Source of the DNA: Metaclostridioides mangenotii
GTDB taxonomy: Bacteria > Bacillota > Clostridia > Peptostreptococcales > Peptostreptococcaceae
DNA length: 64,000 bases
Direction of reading: 5' to 3'
Assembly: GCF_018917235.1 (NCBI RefSeq)
Contig: NZ_JAHLOF010000002.1
Location: 124,001-188,000, forward strand
This document shows positions 32,809 through 43,221 of the stretch, piece by piece. Made by a program: the position numbers and the translations under genes. Numbering within the stretch: position 1 is the first letter of the stretch; each line of letters opens with the position of its first letter. Below the pieces are notes generated by a model. That model ran no database searches. It was not told the origin of the DNA and saw nothing but the letters and a program-made list of their open reading frames with translations.

Positions 32809-35418
32809 TTAATCCGATATCCTAAGCCTATCAACTATACTATCTTTACTTACCATCTTATATCCAATTACAGGCACTGAAAGCATTAATATAGTTATTA
32901 CCATTAAGCATATTGATACAGATATAATGTATAATTTAAAATTAAAACCGCCGTATATTGGCAGTACCATAGGGGCTAAATACGCGATAAAAGCTCCAAA
33001 TGGAAGTATAATTAACATTGAAAACAATATATAGTACACTCCCTCAAACAATACCATCTCTTTAAGCTGCTTTTTAGTCATTCCTATAGATTCGAGCATA
33101 GCAAATTCAACTCGTCTCGCAAAGATTCCCGTAAACACTGTATTAATTATATTTATAGCACCAATTAAGCCTAACACAGCTGATATACTAATTCCAATAA
33201 TCATAGCAATGAGCTTAAATTCTTGTAATGCATTTATGTAATAATTTTTAGAAAGATACTTTAGGCTGCTATTTCCTGTATCTAGAACTAGCTTTTCTAT
33301 AGTTTTATCTGCATATTTTAAATTCTCATTTTCTTTCAAATTTATATTAATTCTACTTATACTATCTTCATAGTTTTTAAAAATACTTTTAAACGTCTTT
33401 TCATTTATATTGAACATTGAGATATCAAGCCCTACTGCATTTTCATCTTTTTCCCCATCCTCAACAACAGCGACTACGTTAAATTCTTTAGTTACTTTCT
33501 CTACATTTCCTTTAGTATCTCTCATTATAAAAGTAAGAGGAAGTTTTTTTCCCGCTTTTATAAATTTGCTTTTTCCAGTTTTAGTGTAGTATATCAAACT
33601 ATCGTCATCAGTAAAATCTAAAATGTCTATCTTTCCATCTAAAACTTTTGCACCTTTTAGCTTTTCATCTAATTTATCATTCTCTATGGATTGTACACTT
33701 GTATTTATAAAATCAGATTTTTCTTTAGGATTTCTTTCTTCCGATTTAAAATATTCATTATATCCTTTATAGCCATCAATATCTCTATTGTTATCTATTT
33801 CATTTTTAAGTACACCATCTAAGACTATATCTACACCAAAGCTATAAATTTTTCCACCTACATTCGGTACAATTGCCTCATGTACTAACTCAACTTCATC
33901 TACAAAATTTAATAGTTTTATATCGTTAATAAAATTTTGAGTTACCGGGACAAATTTTTCAGTATTGTAAAAGTCATTATTTGTTATTGATATATCGTAA
34001 TTCATTTGTTTATCGGCGTGTTTCTTAGGATCCATACCTAAGCTTCCGTTAATTGTAAATACTACTATTAGAGCGCTCAAAGATATCGATAAAATTGATA
34101 AAATGGCTCTTTTTCTACTTTTTAGTAAATTTGACCATGCCATTTTGTATATCTTAGCTCCATGAATTCCTTTTTTACTATCTCTTTTAGATTTTTTTAA
34201 ACCCAAATCTTCAGATAAATATCTTACAGCTTCAATTGGTGATACTCTTCCTGCAATTTTACCAGGTTTTCTACAACTAATAAAAACTGTAGATAGTGAA
34301 AATACAATAGAAGCTAAGAATACATAAATATTAGGTTTTACTACTACAATATTACCAAATATAGTAAACTTAAAAGCCAGAGGTACTAATACCTTTGATA
34401 GTAAATATCCAAGCAGTAAACCTATTGGTATACCTATAATTGATAGTGTTAATGCTTGTTTTCTAATTATCTGTTGTAGTTGTTTTGATGTAGTACCTAT
34501 TGTTTTTAAAAGCCCGTAAAGTCTTATATCTTTATTTACAGAAATGTAGAATATATTGTAGATAATAAGATATCCTGTGAAAATTACTAATAATAAACCA
34601 ATGATAACTGCTACTGTAAAAGTCATTTTGTCTGATGACGATACTCTTGAGTCATCGTATTTTGGATGCGCTTTATATTTAGTAACTCCTATATCCTTTG
34701 CAATCTTTTCTAGTTTTTTTTGCACTTCTTTATAAGAAGTATTTTTATCTACATTTTTTAAAATCACAAATGCTGACCTAGAATTTTTCTCTTTTATAAT
34801 ACTTTTATTGTACTTATCGATAAATTCACTTGATACAAATACCCTTGTTCTACCAGTACCTCTAGGAACCAACGATTCATAGTATCCAGATAATTTAAAT
34901 TTTATATTCTTAACCTTTCCACCTAAAACAACATCTAACTCTACATCTTCACCGACTTTTTTATCTATTCCTAGAATATCTAAAACCCACGTTGGCATAA
35001 AGACCTCATTTGATGAATTAGGCAAATCCCCTTCTATTGGAACTATTGACATGATATCCATCACATTTTGATCAGAACCTGCCTCTAAATAGACACCTTC
35101 ATTGAGAAGTTCTTTATTTTTTAATTTATCATCACTAGCGGACTGTTCTATACCTACTTTTTTTATATCTTTATGTGATTTTAAATTATCTAATTCTCTA
35201 TTTCCAAGAATATATCCATCCGAATCAATTCCGTAAGTACTTATAGTTTGATATTTTTGACTTGTAGAGTATAAAGTAGTTCCTGCCGTTATAGCACTTG
35301 TAATCATAAGAGTAGTAAGTGCAATTGCCATTACCGCAAAAACATTTCTCATTTTATTTTCTGTTAATATTTTTTTTGTGAGTTTATTAACTATGGATTG
35401 GTTATTATTTTGAAGCAT
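32809..35418 (-). CDS. FtsX-type ABC transporter permease, two-domain (second copy)
   Basis: A permease of about 869 residues laid out like the one at 1071-3641: an N-terminal helix (about 24-46), extracellular domain, three helices (about 265-385, with the FtsX element DIRLYGLLKTIGTTSKQLQQII), a second N-type helix near 440, extracellular domain, and three C-terminal helices (RRVEFAMLESIGMTKKQLKEM). ATG 35418 has GGAGGTAG seven bases upstream and overlaps the ATPase gene by 14 bases. It is the last gene of the regulator-kinase-ATPase-permease operon. Probable role: peptide antibiotic sensing or detoxification. Confidence 0.85.
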   Translation of the reverse strand: MLQNNNQSIVNKLTKKILTENKMRNVFAVMAIALTTLMITSAITAGTTLYSTSQKYQTISTYGIDSDGYILGNRELDNLKSHKDIKKVGIEQSASDDKLKNKELLNEGVYLEAGSDQNVMDIMSIVPIEGDLPNSSNEVFMPTWVLDILGIDKKVGEDVELDVVLGGKVKNIKFKLSGYYESLVPRGTGRTRVFVSSEFIDKYNKSIIKEKNSRSAFVILKNVDKNTSYKEVQKKLEKIAKDIGVTKYKAHPKYDDSRVSSSDKMTFTVAVIIGLLLVIFTGYLIIYNIFYISVNKDIRLYGLLKTIGTTSKQLQQIIRKQALTLSIIGIPIGLLLGYLLSKVLVPLAFKFTIFGNIVVVKPNIYVFLASIVFSLSTVFISCRKPGKIAGRVSPIEAVRYLSEDLGLKKSKRDSKKGIHGAKIYKMAWSNLLKSRKRAILSILSISLSALIVVFTINGSLGMDPKKHADKQMNYDISITNNDFYNTEKFVPVTQNFINDIKLLNFVDEVELVHEAIVPNVGGKIYSFGVDIVLDGVLKNEIDNNRDIDGYKGYNEYFKSEERNPKEKSDFINTSVQSIENDKLDEKLKGAKVLDGKIDILDFTDDDSLIYYTKTGKSKFIKAGKKLPLTFIMRDTKGNVEKVTKEFNVVAVVEDGEKDENAVGLDISMFNINEKTFKSIFKNYEDSISRININLKENENLKYADKTIEKLVLDTGNSSLKYLSKNYYINALQEFKLIAMIIGISISAVLGLIGAINIINTVFTGIFARRVEFAMLESIGMTKKQLKEMVLFEGVYYILFSMLIILPFGAFIAYLAPMVLPIYGGFNFKLYIISVSICLMVITILMLSVPVIGYKMVSKDSIVDRLRISD

Positions 35419-36091
35419 TTTCACTACCTCCAAATATCTTCCCATCTTCTATTCGGATTACTCTATCTGCCATTTGCGCTATCTGTTCATTGTGAGTAAT
35501 CATAACTATTGTCTGGTTAAACTTTTGACTAGTAATCTTTAAAAGTCCCAAAACTTCCTGCTCTGTTTTGGTGTCTAAATTACCAGTTGGTTCATCTGCC
35601 AGCATTATAGATGGTTTGGTGGCCAAACTCCTAGCTATCGCAACCCTTTGTTGTTGTCCACCGGAAAGATTATTTGGAAGTCTATCTATTTTTTCATCTA
35701 ATCCCAAGGTCCTGATAATACTATCAACATATTCTACATCTATTTTATTTCCGTCTAATTCTATTGGTAAAACAATATTTTCGTATACATTTAATATTGG
35801 CATAAGATTATAACTTTGAAATACAAACCCTATATTTCTACGTCTAAAAACAGTAAGTTCATCATCACTCATATTAAATATATCTTTATTATTTATAATC
35901 ACTTTTCCTTTAGTTGGTCTATCTAGCCCTCCGAGCATGTGAAGAAGTGTACTTTTACCACTTCCTGAAGTTCCGACTATACATACAAATTCTCCAGATT
36001 CAATATTTAAATCTACTCCATCAAGAGCTTTCACTAAATTTTCTTTTTCACCATAGTATTTTTCTAGACCTATAGTCTCAAGTATCTTCAT
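35405..36091 (-). CDS. ABC transporter ATPase, MacB/BceA type (second copy)
   Basis: A 228-residue ATPase with Walker A GTSGSGKST, signature LSGGQQQRV and Walker B IMLADEPTGNLD, closely similar in sequence to the ATPase at 394-1059. GGAGGGATAGAA precedes the ATG. It follows the kinase gene and overlaps the permease gene, so all four proteins are made from one operon, the usual arrangement of Bce-type detoxification modules. Substrate unknown. Confidence 0.9.
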   Translation of the reverse strand: MKILETIGLEKYYGEKENLVKALDGVDLNIESGEFVCIVGTSGSGKSTLLHMLGGLDRPTKGKVIINNKDIFNMSDDELTVFRRRNIGFVFQSYNLMPILNVYENIVLPIELDGNKIDVEYVDSIIRTLGLDEKIDRLPNNLSGGQQQRVAIARSLATKPSIMLADEPTGNLDTKTEQEVLGLLKITSQKFNQTIVMITHNEQIAQMADRVIRIEDGKIFGGSENASK

Positions 36092-36198
36092 TTCTATCCC
36101 TCCAACTTTTAGTAATTGTTATACTCTAATTTAGACAATAAATATAACAAACTAGTGTCTCAAATATAACGGTAATGACAGTTTTTGTTTGTATGCTT

Positions 36199-37227
36199 CT
36201 ATATAGTTGGTAAAAATACTGAGAAAGTAGATCCTACGTTTAACTTTGAAGATACCTTAATAAACCCACCTTGAACTCTTATTATCTCTCTAGCTAAGTA
36301 TAGACCTAAACCAATTCCCTCATTTTGATTTGAATTTTTACATCTATAAAATCTTTTAAATACATTGTTTAGTTCACTTTCATCAATTCCTATACCATTG
36401 TCAGTAATATCAATTCTATTAAATAATTCGTAAGAGATTATATTTATTTTTATTGATTTACCTTCTCCACTGTATTTGATAGCATTTTCCAAGATATTGA
36501 CTATAGCTTCTTTTGTCCATTTTCCATCGTAATTTGATGTTGTATTTTTATCTCCTTCGATATGTATATCTATACTTTTATCCTCAGCAACTACAGTCAC
36601 TTCATTTACAGCTCCTGTTATTGTATCTATTAACTTTGTTTCACTTATATCTGGAGAGATTATACCACTTTCTAGTCTAGACATCTTAATTAGAGATTGG
36701 ATTAAAAAATTGAGCCTTTCTGACTGTAAATTAATGTCCTGTAATATATCACGACTGTAATCATCAATTTCATCATTTTCTAATATTAATTGGCTAAATA
36801 ATACTATATTTGATATTGGCGTCTTAGTTTGATGAGATATATCTGCAACAAGTGTATGTATTTGATTTCGTTCTTTTTCAATAGCCGATTTATTATTTTG
36901 AGATACTTTTATGTACTTATAAAGCTTGTACTCTAATGAGGACAATAGTGTATCATCGTATGTTTTGACTACTAATTTTTCATTTATGGCATCTTCTACT
37001 ATTTTTTCTAGTCTGATAATTACTTTTGAGAGCGTTTTTCTAATTGTAAATAAAAAGCATATTACCAAAACTATTGTAAATAAAATATATGACATACAAA
37101 TTTTCTTAGTAAAATCAATTTCAAATTTATTCATTTTGATAATAAATATAAAAAATGCTGAACTTGCTATTAGGAATAAAGAAAAAAATACTATGTAAAT
37201 ATTTTTAAATTTGTAGTTATTTTTCAT
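36199..37227 (-). CDS. Sensor histidine kinase of the second FtsX module
   Basis: A 342-residue kinase with two membrane helices (about 10-30 and 42-62) and a very short loop between them, the intramembrane-sensing design of BceS-type kinases that receive their signal through the ABC transporter. H-box LVADISHQTKTPISNIVLF, N-box EAIVNILENAIKYS, G-boxes DNGIGI and GIGLGLYLAREII are all present. The start codon directly follows the regulator's stop codon (no spacing). Its neighbours are the regulator upstream and the ATPase/permease downstream. Confidence 0.92.
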   Translation of the reverse strand: MKNNYKFKNIYIVFFSLFLIASSAFFIFIIKMNKFEIDFTKKICMSYILFTIVLVICFLFTIRKTLSKVIIRLEKIVEDAINEKLVVKTYDDTLLSSLEYKLYKYIKVSQNNKSAIEKERNQIHTLVADISHQTKTPISNIVLFSQLILENDEIDDYSRDILQDINLQSERLNFLIQSLIKMSRLESGIISPDISETKLIDTITGAVNEVTVVAEDKSIDIHIEGDKNTTSNYDGKWTKEAIVNILENAIKYSGEGKSIKINIISYELFNRIDITDNGIGIDESELNNVFKRFYRCKNSNQNEGIGLGLYLAREIIRVQGGFIKVSSKLNVGSTFSVFLPTI

Positions 37228-37914
37228 TTAATCACCACAATCGAATATATAGCCTATTCCATATATAGTTTTAATATAATTTGGATTTGATTTATCATCT
37301 TCTATTTTTTCTCTAAGTCTTTTTATATTTACAGTTAGTGCATTTTCATCTACAAACTCCCCTTCACCACTCCACACTCTATCTATTAATTGCTCTCTAG
37401 TTAGTACTTGATTTTTATTATTAGCAAGTATCTTCAGTAGCTTCTGTTCTGTCTTACTTAAAGTTAACTTTTTATTTTTTTTAAAATACTCTAACTTACC
37501 AAAATCTAATACCATATCCCCTATTTCAAATATTTCCACTTGACCTTTTTTCTTTTCTGATCTTCTAAGCGCTGCCATTACTCTTGCCCTTAATACCATA
37601 AGACTAAATGGTTTTGTTATGTAATCATCAGCTCCTAATTCTAAACCTGTTACAATATCTAGCTCAAGATCGCAAGCAGTTAGAAATATTACAGGAATAT
37701 CTGATTTTTCTTTTATATTTTTACAGAAATCAAAGCCATCTCCATCCGGTAAATTTACATCTAAAAGAATTAAATCTACATTTCCATTTTTAAGAGTTTG
37801 TATCGCATCTTCTAAATTATAAGCCTGTTTTATTTCTATATCAGGTTGTTTTAATGTCAACAGTATTCCTTTATTTAAGGTTTTATCATCTTCAATTATT
37901 AAAATATTTTTCAC
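37228..37914 (-). CDS. OmpR-family response regulator of the second FtsX module
   Basis: The regulator has a receiver domain (IEDD, Asp52 in LLDVNLPDGDG, Lys in ITKPF) and a winged-helix domain (LTREQLIDRVWSGEGEFVDENALTVNIKRLREK, IYGIGYIFDCGD). GTG 37914 is chosen because AAAGGTGATAAA precedes it, the same context as the GTG start of the regulator at 22205; a longer frame from 37962 has no clear site. It is the first gene of the operon and probably autoregulates it. Confidence 0.9.
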   Translation of the reverse strand: MKNILIIEDDKTLNKGILLTLKQPDIEIKQAYNLEDAIQTLKNGNVDLILLDVNLPDGDGFDFCKNIKEKSDIPVIFLTACDLELDIVTGLELGADDYITKPFSLMVLRARVMAALRRSEKKKGQVEIFEIGDMVLDFGKLEYFKKNKKLTLSKTEQKLLKILANNKNQVLTREQLIDRVWSGEGEFVDENALTVNIKRLREKIEDDKSNPNYIKTIYGIGYIFDCGD

Positions 37915-38057
37915 TTTATCACCTTTTTCTGTAGATGTTGTTATTTGATTTAATATTAACATTTATATTGATATTTTGGAATTATCTTTATGTTATAATT
38001 TATCTACAAGGATGAAATCAACGTCCAAATAAAAATAAATAAAATGTGAGGGTTACT

Positions 38058-39098
38058 ATGGAAATATCAATTATTATTACATTAATATCTTTTCTTATAT
38101 TCTTTTTATCTTATAAAAAAGAACCAAGAAGAATTGTAAATGGACTTTTATTTAACATCTTTTTATTCTTTGCTCTTATTTCTTTAGCTCTAATATCTTA
38201 CACTGTGCCACACCTTCAGATAATATTAGTACTTATGATGATAATTTTCTTATTTGTAGCTATTTTTGGTATAGTTATACTAATAGCATTTTGTCTATTA
38301 AATGCTAGAGTAGTCATGAAAAAAGAGAGTAAAAAATTACAGAATTTATTAACGCTCTTCCTAGGAGTTGGACTTCTTGTTTATTTGATACTAAGAGCAT
38401 TTTTACCTCATAAAATGCTAGGACTCAATGTTGGTATGATCGCTAATTGGATTGATATGATTTTAGTATTTTACTTCTTTAGCGTATTTAATTTCTTATC
38501 AATATCGCTACTATATTCATTTAATAAAGCAAAACCTAACCAAGATTTTATAGTAGTTTTAGGAAGTAGGCTAATTGGAGATAGAGTTCCTCCTCTTTTG
38601 TCTAGCAGAATTGATAAAGCTATTGAAATATACAAAAGACAAGAAACAGTTACCACTCCACCTAAAATTATATTCTCTGGTGGACAAGGAAGTGATGAGT
38701 TGATTCCAGAAGCATTGGGAATGCAAAGATATGCGATTACTAAAGGTATCCCAATAGAGAATACCATATTAGAGGATAAATCTGTTAGTACGTATGAAAA
38801 TATGAAATTTTCAAAGGATATTATGGATAGCGATTCTACTAATGGTGATTACAACAGTGTATTTGTTACAAACAACTATCATCTTTTTAGAGCTAGTTTA
38901 TTTGCTAAAAAAGCTGGTCTGAAAAGTCAAGGAATTGGATCTAAAACTGCTCTATATTTTCTACCAAATGCTTTTATTAGAGAATACATCGCTATTGCTT
39001 CAATGAACAAGAAAAAACATATTATTGTAATTTCTTGTGTTGTGGGGTTCAGTATAGCAGTTTCTATACTAGATATGATTTTAAAAAACTTTATGTAA
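38058..39098 (+). CDS. YdcF-family (DUF218) membrane protein
   Basis: A 346-residue protein with about five N-terminal membrane helices (to about residue 155), a soluble DUF218 domain (DFIVVLGSRLIGDRVPPLLSSRIDKAIEIYKR, PPKIIFSGGQGSDELIPEA, SVSTYENMKFSKDI, FVTNNYHLFRASLFAKKAGL) and a last helix at the C-terminus. Members (ElyC/SanA/YdcF) are linked to envelope or lipid-carrier metabolism; the reaction here is not known. ATG 38058 follows GTGAGGGT. It has its own unit, ended by the terminator at 39183. Confidence 0.82.
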   Translation: MEISIIITLISFLIFFLSYKKEPRRIVNGLLFNIFLFFALISLALISYTVPHLQIILVLMMIIFLFVAIFGIVILIAFCLLNARVVMKKESKKLQNLLTLFLGVGLLVYLILRAFLPHKMLGLNVGMIANWIDMILVFYFFSVFNFLSISLLYSFNKAKPNQDFIVVLGSRLIGDRVPPLLSSRIDKAIEIYKRQETVTTPPKIIFSGGQGSDELIPEALGMQRYAITKGIPIENTILEDKSVSTYENMKFSKDIMDSDSTNGDYNSVFVTNNYHLFRASLFAKKAGLKSQGIGSKTALYFLPNAFIREYIAIASMNKKKHIIVISCVVGFSIAVSILDMILKNFM

Positions 39099-39182
39099 CA
39101 ACTATAAATTGTTTAAAAAATAAATAAAAATAGTAGATAAAACTATATCTAACTCTATTTTTTATTTATATTATTATAATAT

Positions 39183-39229
39183 AAAAGCTCTTCATATTAT
39201 GTTTTTTATCTAAAATATGAAGAGCTTTT
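39183..39229. terminator. Bidirectional terminator between YdcF and pyrimidine genes
   Basis: AAAAGCTCTTCATATT (39183-39198) pairs perfectly with AATATGAAGAGCTTTT (39214-39229). It sits between two converging genes and has T-runs on both strands. Confidence 0.88.
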
Positions 39230-39258
39230 ATATTTATTCAACTTTATTTACAATAATA

Positions 39259-40626
39259 TTATTTTCTTCCAACTCTTTTTACAAACTCACCATATCCAGG
39301 AGTACCTACAAATTCTCCATTATCATATACAAGTTTTCCACGTACAAATGTCTTTACAGGATATCCATGAACTTTTTTTCCTTCCCAAATTGTGTAGTCG
39401 TAATCTGAGTGCATATTATCTACAGAAATAGTAAAGTCTTTATCCTTATCGTAAATTACTATATCTGCATCCTTTCCAACCACTATAGATCCCTTATTAC
39501 TACATCCGAAGATTTTAGCTGGATTAGTAGAACAAAGTTCTACAACTTTATTAAAACTAATCTTTCCATCGTTTGCAGCTGATAACATATAAGGATATAG
39601 ATTTTCTACACCTGCACATCCATTTGGTATTTTAGTAAAGTCATCTTTACCCCAATCCTTTTCGTAACTTTGGAATGGACAATGATCAGTTGCAACAGTA
39701 TCAATTGCGCCTGTTTTTATAGCATTCCAAAGAGCATCTTGACTTTCTTGACCTTTCATTGGAGGCGAACATACGAAATTTCTACCATCATCTCTCTTGT
39801 AAACATCACAAGTAAACTCTAAGTATTGTGGACATGTTTCAATATAAATATCGGCACCTGCACGTTTTGCATCTATAGCTGCCTCAAGACCTTCTTTATC
39901 AGCCATATGAACTATATAAAGTGGTGCATCTACGGATTTTGCCCAATGAACTGCTCGTTTATCTGCTTCAGCTTCTACAAATTCTGGTCTACTTAAATAA
40001 TGATACCATGCTGAAGTTTTTCCTTCGCTCAAAAATTTCTCTATGTTCATATCTATAACATCCGGATTTTCAGCATGAATATTAGTTATTGCACCTGTTT
40101 CCTTTGCTTTTAATAATACTTTAACTAATGTAGCATCATCAACCATCATTCCTTCTTTTTTATAAACCAAGAAGCATTTAAAGCTTGGTACTCCATAATC
40201 TACTGCATCAGCAAATTCTTCTAAAATTGCTCCCTCATTTAAATCCGTTATACAGCAATGGAATGCATAGTCGACACACGCTTCTGGATCACACATTTCT
40301 CTTCTTGCCTTAACTGTTTCTATAATGCCGCTTCCTTTTCTTTGCATTGGATAGTCAAAAACTGTAGTAACACCGCCACATGCCGCGGCTCTAGTTCCAG
40401 CTAAATAACCATCTGCTGATACAGTTCCACCAAAAGGCATCGCTAAATGAGTATGTACATCTATAGCTCCAGGTAGAACTAATTTACCAGAAGCATCAAC
40501 AACTTCAACCCCATCACCTGAAAGGTTCTCTCCGATTTCGCTTATTTTCCCGTCTTTTACAGCTATATCTGCTTTGTACATATCTGTAGCAGTAACTATT
40601 GTTCCGTTTTTAATAATTAGATCCAT
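39259..40626 (-). CDS. hydA: Dihydropyrimidinase (D-hydantoinase)
   Basis: A 455-residue amidohydrolase with metal-ligand motif DVHTHLAMPFGG, the carboxylated-Lys segment SFKCFLVYKKEGMM (about residue 150), His ligands in IHAENPD and HMADKEG, and Asp in TVATDHCPF. It opens the ring of dihydrouracil or dihydrothymine (or hydantoins) to N-carbamoyl-beta-amino acids. GGAGGTAATATT precedes the ATG. It is the last gene of the PreT-PreA-amidohydrolase-HydA series, the second step of reductive pyrimidine breakdown. Confidence 0.93.
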   Translation of the reverse strand: MDLIIKNGTIVTATDMYKADIAVKDGKISEIGENLSGDGVEVVDASGKLVLPGAIDVHTHLAMPFGGTVSADGYLAGTRAAACGGVTTVFDYPMQRKGSGIIETVKARREMCDPEACVDYAFHCCITDLNEGAILEEFADAVDYGVPSFKCFLVYKKEGMMVDDATLVKVLLKAKETGAITNIHAENPDVIDMNIEKFLSEGKTSAWYHYLSRPEFVEAEADKRAVHWAKSVDAPLYIVHMADKEGLEAAIDAKRAGADIYIETCPQYLEFTCDVYKRDDGRNFVCSPPMKGQESQDALWNAIKTGAIDTVATDHCPFQSYEKDWGKDDFTKIPNGCAGVENLYPYMLSAANDGKISFNKVVELCSTNPAKIFGCSNKGSIVVGKDADIVIYDKDKDFTISVDNMHSDYDYTIWEGKKVHGYPVKTFVRGKLVYDNGEFVGTPGYGEFVKRVGRK

Positions 40627-40656
40627 AATATTACCTCCAAATTAGTTTAGAATCTA

Positions 40657-41877
40657 TTACTTCTTATCTACATCTAAAACTGTATGCAAAAGTACATTTG
40701 CACCTTTCCAACAGTTTTCTACAGGAGTGTATTCTATTTCACAGTGGCTGTGTCCATCCACACTCGGAACAAATATCATAGTTGTCGGAAGCACATCTGC
40801 CAAATATTGTGCATCATGTCCAGGCCCGCTGTACAATCTCATATTGCTGTATCCAAATTCTTTGGCATTTTTTTCTACGGAGTCTACTAATTCTTTATTA
40901 AAAGGAGTAGTTTTTCTTCTCCAATTTAATTTAAAACCTACTTCACATTTCTCAACTTCTTTAGGTATTTTTTCTACAATATCTACAACTTGTTGTATAA
41001 CATCTGGATTTTGATGTCTTGAATCTAACGAAAAACTTACATCATCTGGGATAACAGTATGTACACCAGGTTTTACATCCATTCTACCTGTAGTGTAAAC
41101 TAATTTGCTATCAAGTTTATCCAGCTCGTCATGTAGATACTGTATAACTTTACATGCAGCATAAAGTGCATCTTTTCTATATGGCATTGGTGTAGTTCCT
41201 GCATGGTTTGCTTGACCTTTAAAGTTTATTTCGTAGTTTACCATACCTACTACACCTTCAACTACACCTATGTCTTGTTTCTTATCCTCTAGTACAGGAC
41301 CTTGCTCAATATGTAGTTCTAAAAGCGCTCTGTACTTATCGACTGTCATTCTATTTGATTCATCGCCTTTGTATCCACTGGCTTCTAGAGCTTCTTCAAA
41401 CGTAGTTCCTTTTTTATCCGCAGAAGCCATCATTTTAGCCTTATCGAATTTACCACTTATAACTCCAGACGACATCATAGCTGGTTCAAATCTAGCGCCT
41501 TCTTCATTTGTCCATACTACAACAGTTATAGGATGGCGATGTGGTATCTTTTCAGTAACGATAGTTTCAGCTACTTCCATAGCTGTGAGTACACCTAAAA
41601 CACCATCATAATTACCACCTTGAATTACAGAATCAAGATGAGATCCCATAGCTATCGCTGGAAGTCCTTCTTCTCCAGGAATAGTAGCATAAATATTTCC
41701 CATATCATCAGTTTTTATTTCCATGCCAAGGGCTTTGCATCTCTTGCAAAGTTCTTCTCTGGCCTGAATTGCTTCTGGTGACAGCGACAGCCTTGTTATT
41801 CCACCTTTGCCTGTGTCACCAAATTTACTAAAGGTAACTATTTTGTCTTCCATTCTTTCTTTACTGCAAGTTATCAT
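40657..41877 (-). CDS. N-carbamoyl-amino-acid hydrolase / beta-ureidopropionase, M20 family
   Basis: A zinc-dependent amidase of about 406 residues: MGSHLDSVIQGGNYDGVLG (metal ligands His, Asp), WTNEEGARFEPAMMSSG (Glu pair), ELHIEQGPVLE, FKGQANHAGTTPMPYRKDA, and the C-terminal GPGHDAQYLADVLPTTMIFVPS. These mark the allantoate/N-carbamoyl-L-amino-acid hydrolase group. In this context it should release beta-alanine, ammonia and CO2 from the HydA product. ATG 41877 lies about nine bases after GGTGG; a GTG at 41889 is also in frame. It sits between preA and hydA. Confidence 0.88.
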   Translation of the reverse strand: MITCSKERMEDKIVTFSKFGDTGKGGITRLSLSPEAIQAREELCKRCKALGMEIKTDDMGNIYATIPGEEGLPAIAMGSHLDSVIQGGNYDGVLGVLTAMEVAETIVTEKIPHRHPITVVVWTNEEGARFEPAMMSSGVISGKFDKAKMMASADKKGTTFEEALEASGYKGDESNRMTVDKYRALLELHIEQGPVLEDKKQDIGVVEGVVGMVNYEINFKGQANHAGTTPMPYRKDALYAACKVIQYLHDELDKLDSKLVYTTGRMDVKPGVHTVIPDDVSFSLDSRHQNPDVIQQVVDIVEKIPKEVEKCEVGFKLNWRRKTTPFNKELVDSVEKNAKEFGYSNMRLYSGPGHDAQYLADVLPTTMIFVPSVDGHSHCEIEYTPVENCWKGANVLLHTVLDVDKK

Positions 41878-41967
41878 GCTAAGCACCACCTATATAAAGA
41901 TTAATTTCAGAATTACCATTTTTTAAAACTTTTGATTTTTAATATTATGCATTTCAACTGTTATTTA

Positions 41968-43221
41968 TTAACCATAAATTTCTTGAAGCTTCACGTCTCT
42001 TACTTCTCTTCCCTCTTTAAATTTGACTTCTCCTGGAGTTATACATCCAAGTACTGGACAGACATTTAAACATAAGTGACAACCTACACAGTTATCATTT
42101 ATACTAGGCTCCCTATTTTCAGAGTTCCAGTCGATTGCTTGGTGTCCTGCATCATAACATGATACATAACATCTACCACACTCAACACATTTATCTTTAT
42201 CTATCTTAGGGACTACCATAAAATCTCTATCTAATTCTTCTGCTGGAATTATGTTAGGTAGTGCAGCCCCTACTAAGTCTTCAAGTTTGTCTACTCCTCT
42301 TTCTTCCATATAATAAGACAGACCGCTTATCATATCCTTTACAATTCTATATCCATACTGCATAACGCTTGTAGTTACTTGGAGATTTGAAGATCCTACA
42401 AGTAAAAACTCTAATGCATCTTGCCAAGTCTCAATTCCACCTATTCCACTTATCGGAGTATCTTTAGTCTCAGGGTGAGTTGCTAGATTTGTCACAAATC
42501 TAAGTGCGATTGGCTTTATAGCTGCTCCTGAGTATCCAGATATAGATGATTTTCCGTTTACTACTGGCATAGCAGTCATATTTCCTAATTCTAAATTAGT
42601 AATCGACTTAACTGTATTTATTGCTGATATAGCCTTCGCTCCACCCTTTATAGCCGCAATTGCAGGAACTTCCATATTACCTATGTTTGGAGTCATTTTA
42701 GCTACTACTGGTAAATGAGTTTGACTTACTACTGCTTTAGTATACTTATAAACTAAATCTGGGTCTTGGCCTACATCAGAACCCATTGCACTAGTAGTCA
42801 TCTGAGGACAGGAGAAATTACATTCTATAATATCAGCTCCAGCTTCAGTTACTAATTTAGATAGTTTTTCCCACTCTTCTACTGTACTTCCCATTATACT
42901 TACAGCCATCACTTTGTTAGGATAATCTTTTTTAAGTCTTGAAATGTACTCTAAGTTTACATCAAGTGGCTTATCAGATATCTGCTCCATATTTTTAAAA
43001 CCAGTCCATACAGTAGACTCTTTGCTACTTATATCAAAACGTGGAGAACATTCATCTGCTATAAATATCCCAATAGTCTTATAAAAAACTCCTGCCCAAC
43101 CTTCATCAAATGCCTTAGCAATCATATCGTAATTGCTACATACTGGAGAAGATGATAAGAAAAAAGGATTTTCGCATTTGACACCTAAAAATTCTATAGA
43201 TAAATCTTTTTTACTAGCCAT
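41968..43221 (-). CDS. preA: Dihydropyrimidine dehydrogenase subunit PreA
   Basis: A 417-residue FMN barrel (residues 1-310) with segments close to Escherichia coli PreA from memory ([34 protein letters not shown]), plus a C-terminal ferredoxin part with two 4Fe-4S motifs ([11 protein letters not shown] with [12 protein letters not shown] with C). With PreT it reduces uracil and thymine using NADH. The gene overlaps preT by eight bases and has GGAGG inside the end of preT. It lies in the cytoplasm as a PreA2T2 complex in E. coli. Confidence 0.93.
   Translation of the reverse strand: MASKKDLSIEFLGVKCENPFFLSSSPVCSNYDMIAKAFDEGWAGVFYKTIGIFIADECSPRFDISSKESTVWTGFKNMEQISDKPLDVNLEYISRLKKDYPNKVMAVSIMGSTVEEWEKLSKLVTEAGADIIECNFSCPQMTTSAMGSDVGQDPDLVYKYTKAVVSQTHLPVVAKMTPNIGNMEVPAIAAIKGGAKAISAINTVKSITNLELGNMTAMPVVNGKSSISGYSGAAIKPIALRFVTNLATHPETKDTPISGIGGIETWQDALEFLLVGSSNLQVTTSVMQYGYRIVKDMISGLSYYMEERGVDKLEDLVGAALPNIIPAEELDRDFMVVPKIDKDKCVECGRCYVSCYDAGHQAIDWNSENREPSINDNCVGCHLCLNVCPVLGCITPGEVKFKEGREVRDVKLQEIYG

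Noticed and set aside
41968..43221. PreA missing the catalytic cysteine of mammalian dihydropyrimidine dehydrogenase
   Set aside because: The [10 protein letters not shown] segment lacks the Cys seen in the mammalian enzyme, but from memory E. coli PreA has the same form, so this is normal for the bacterial family.
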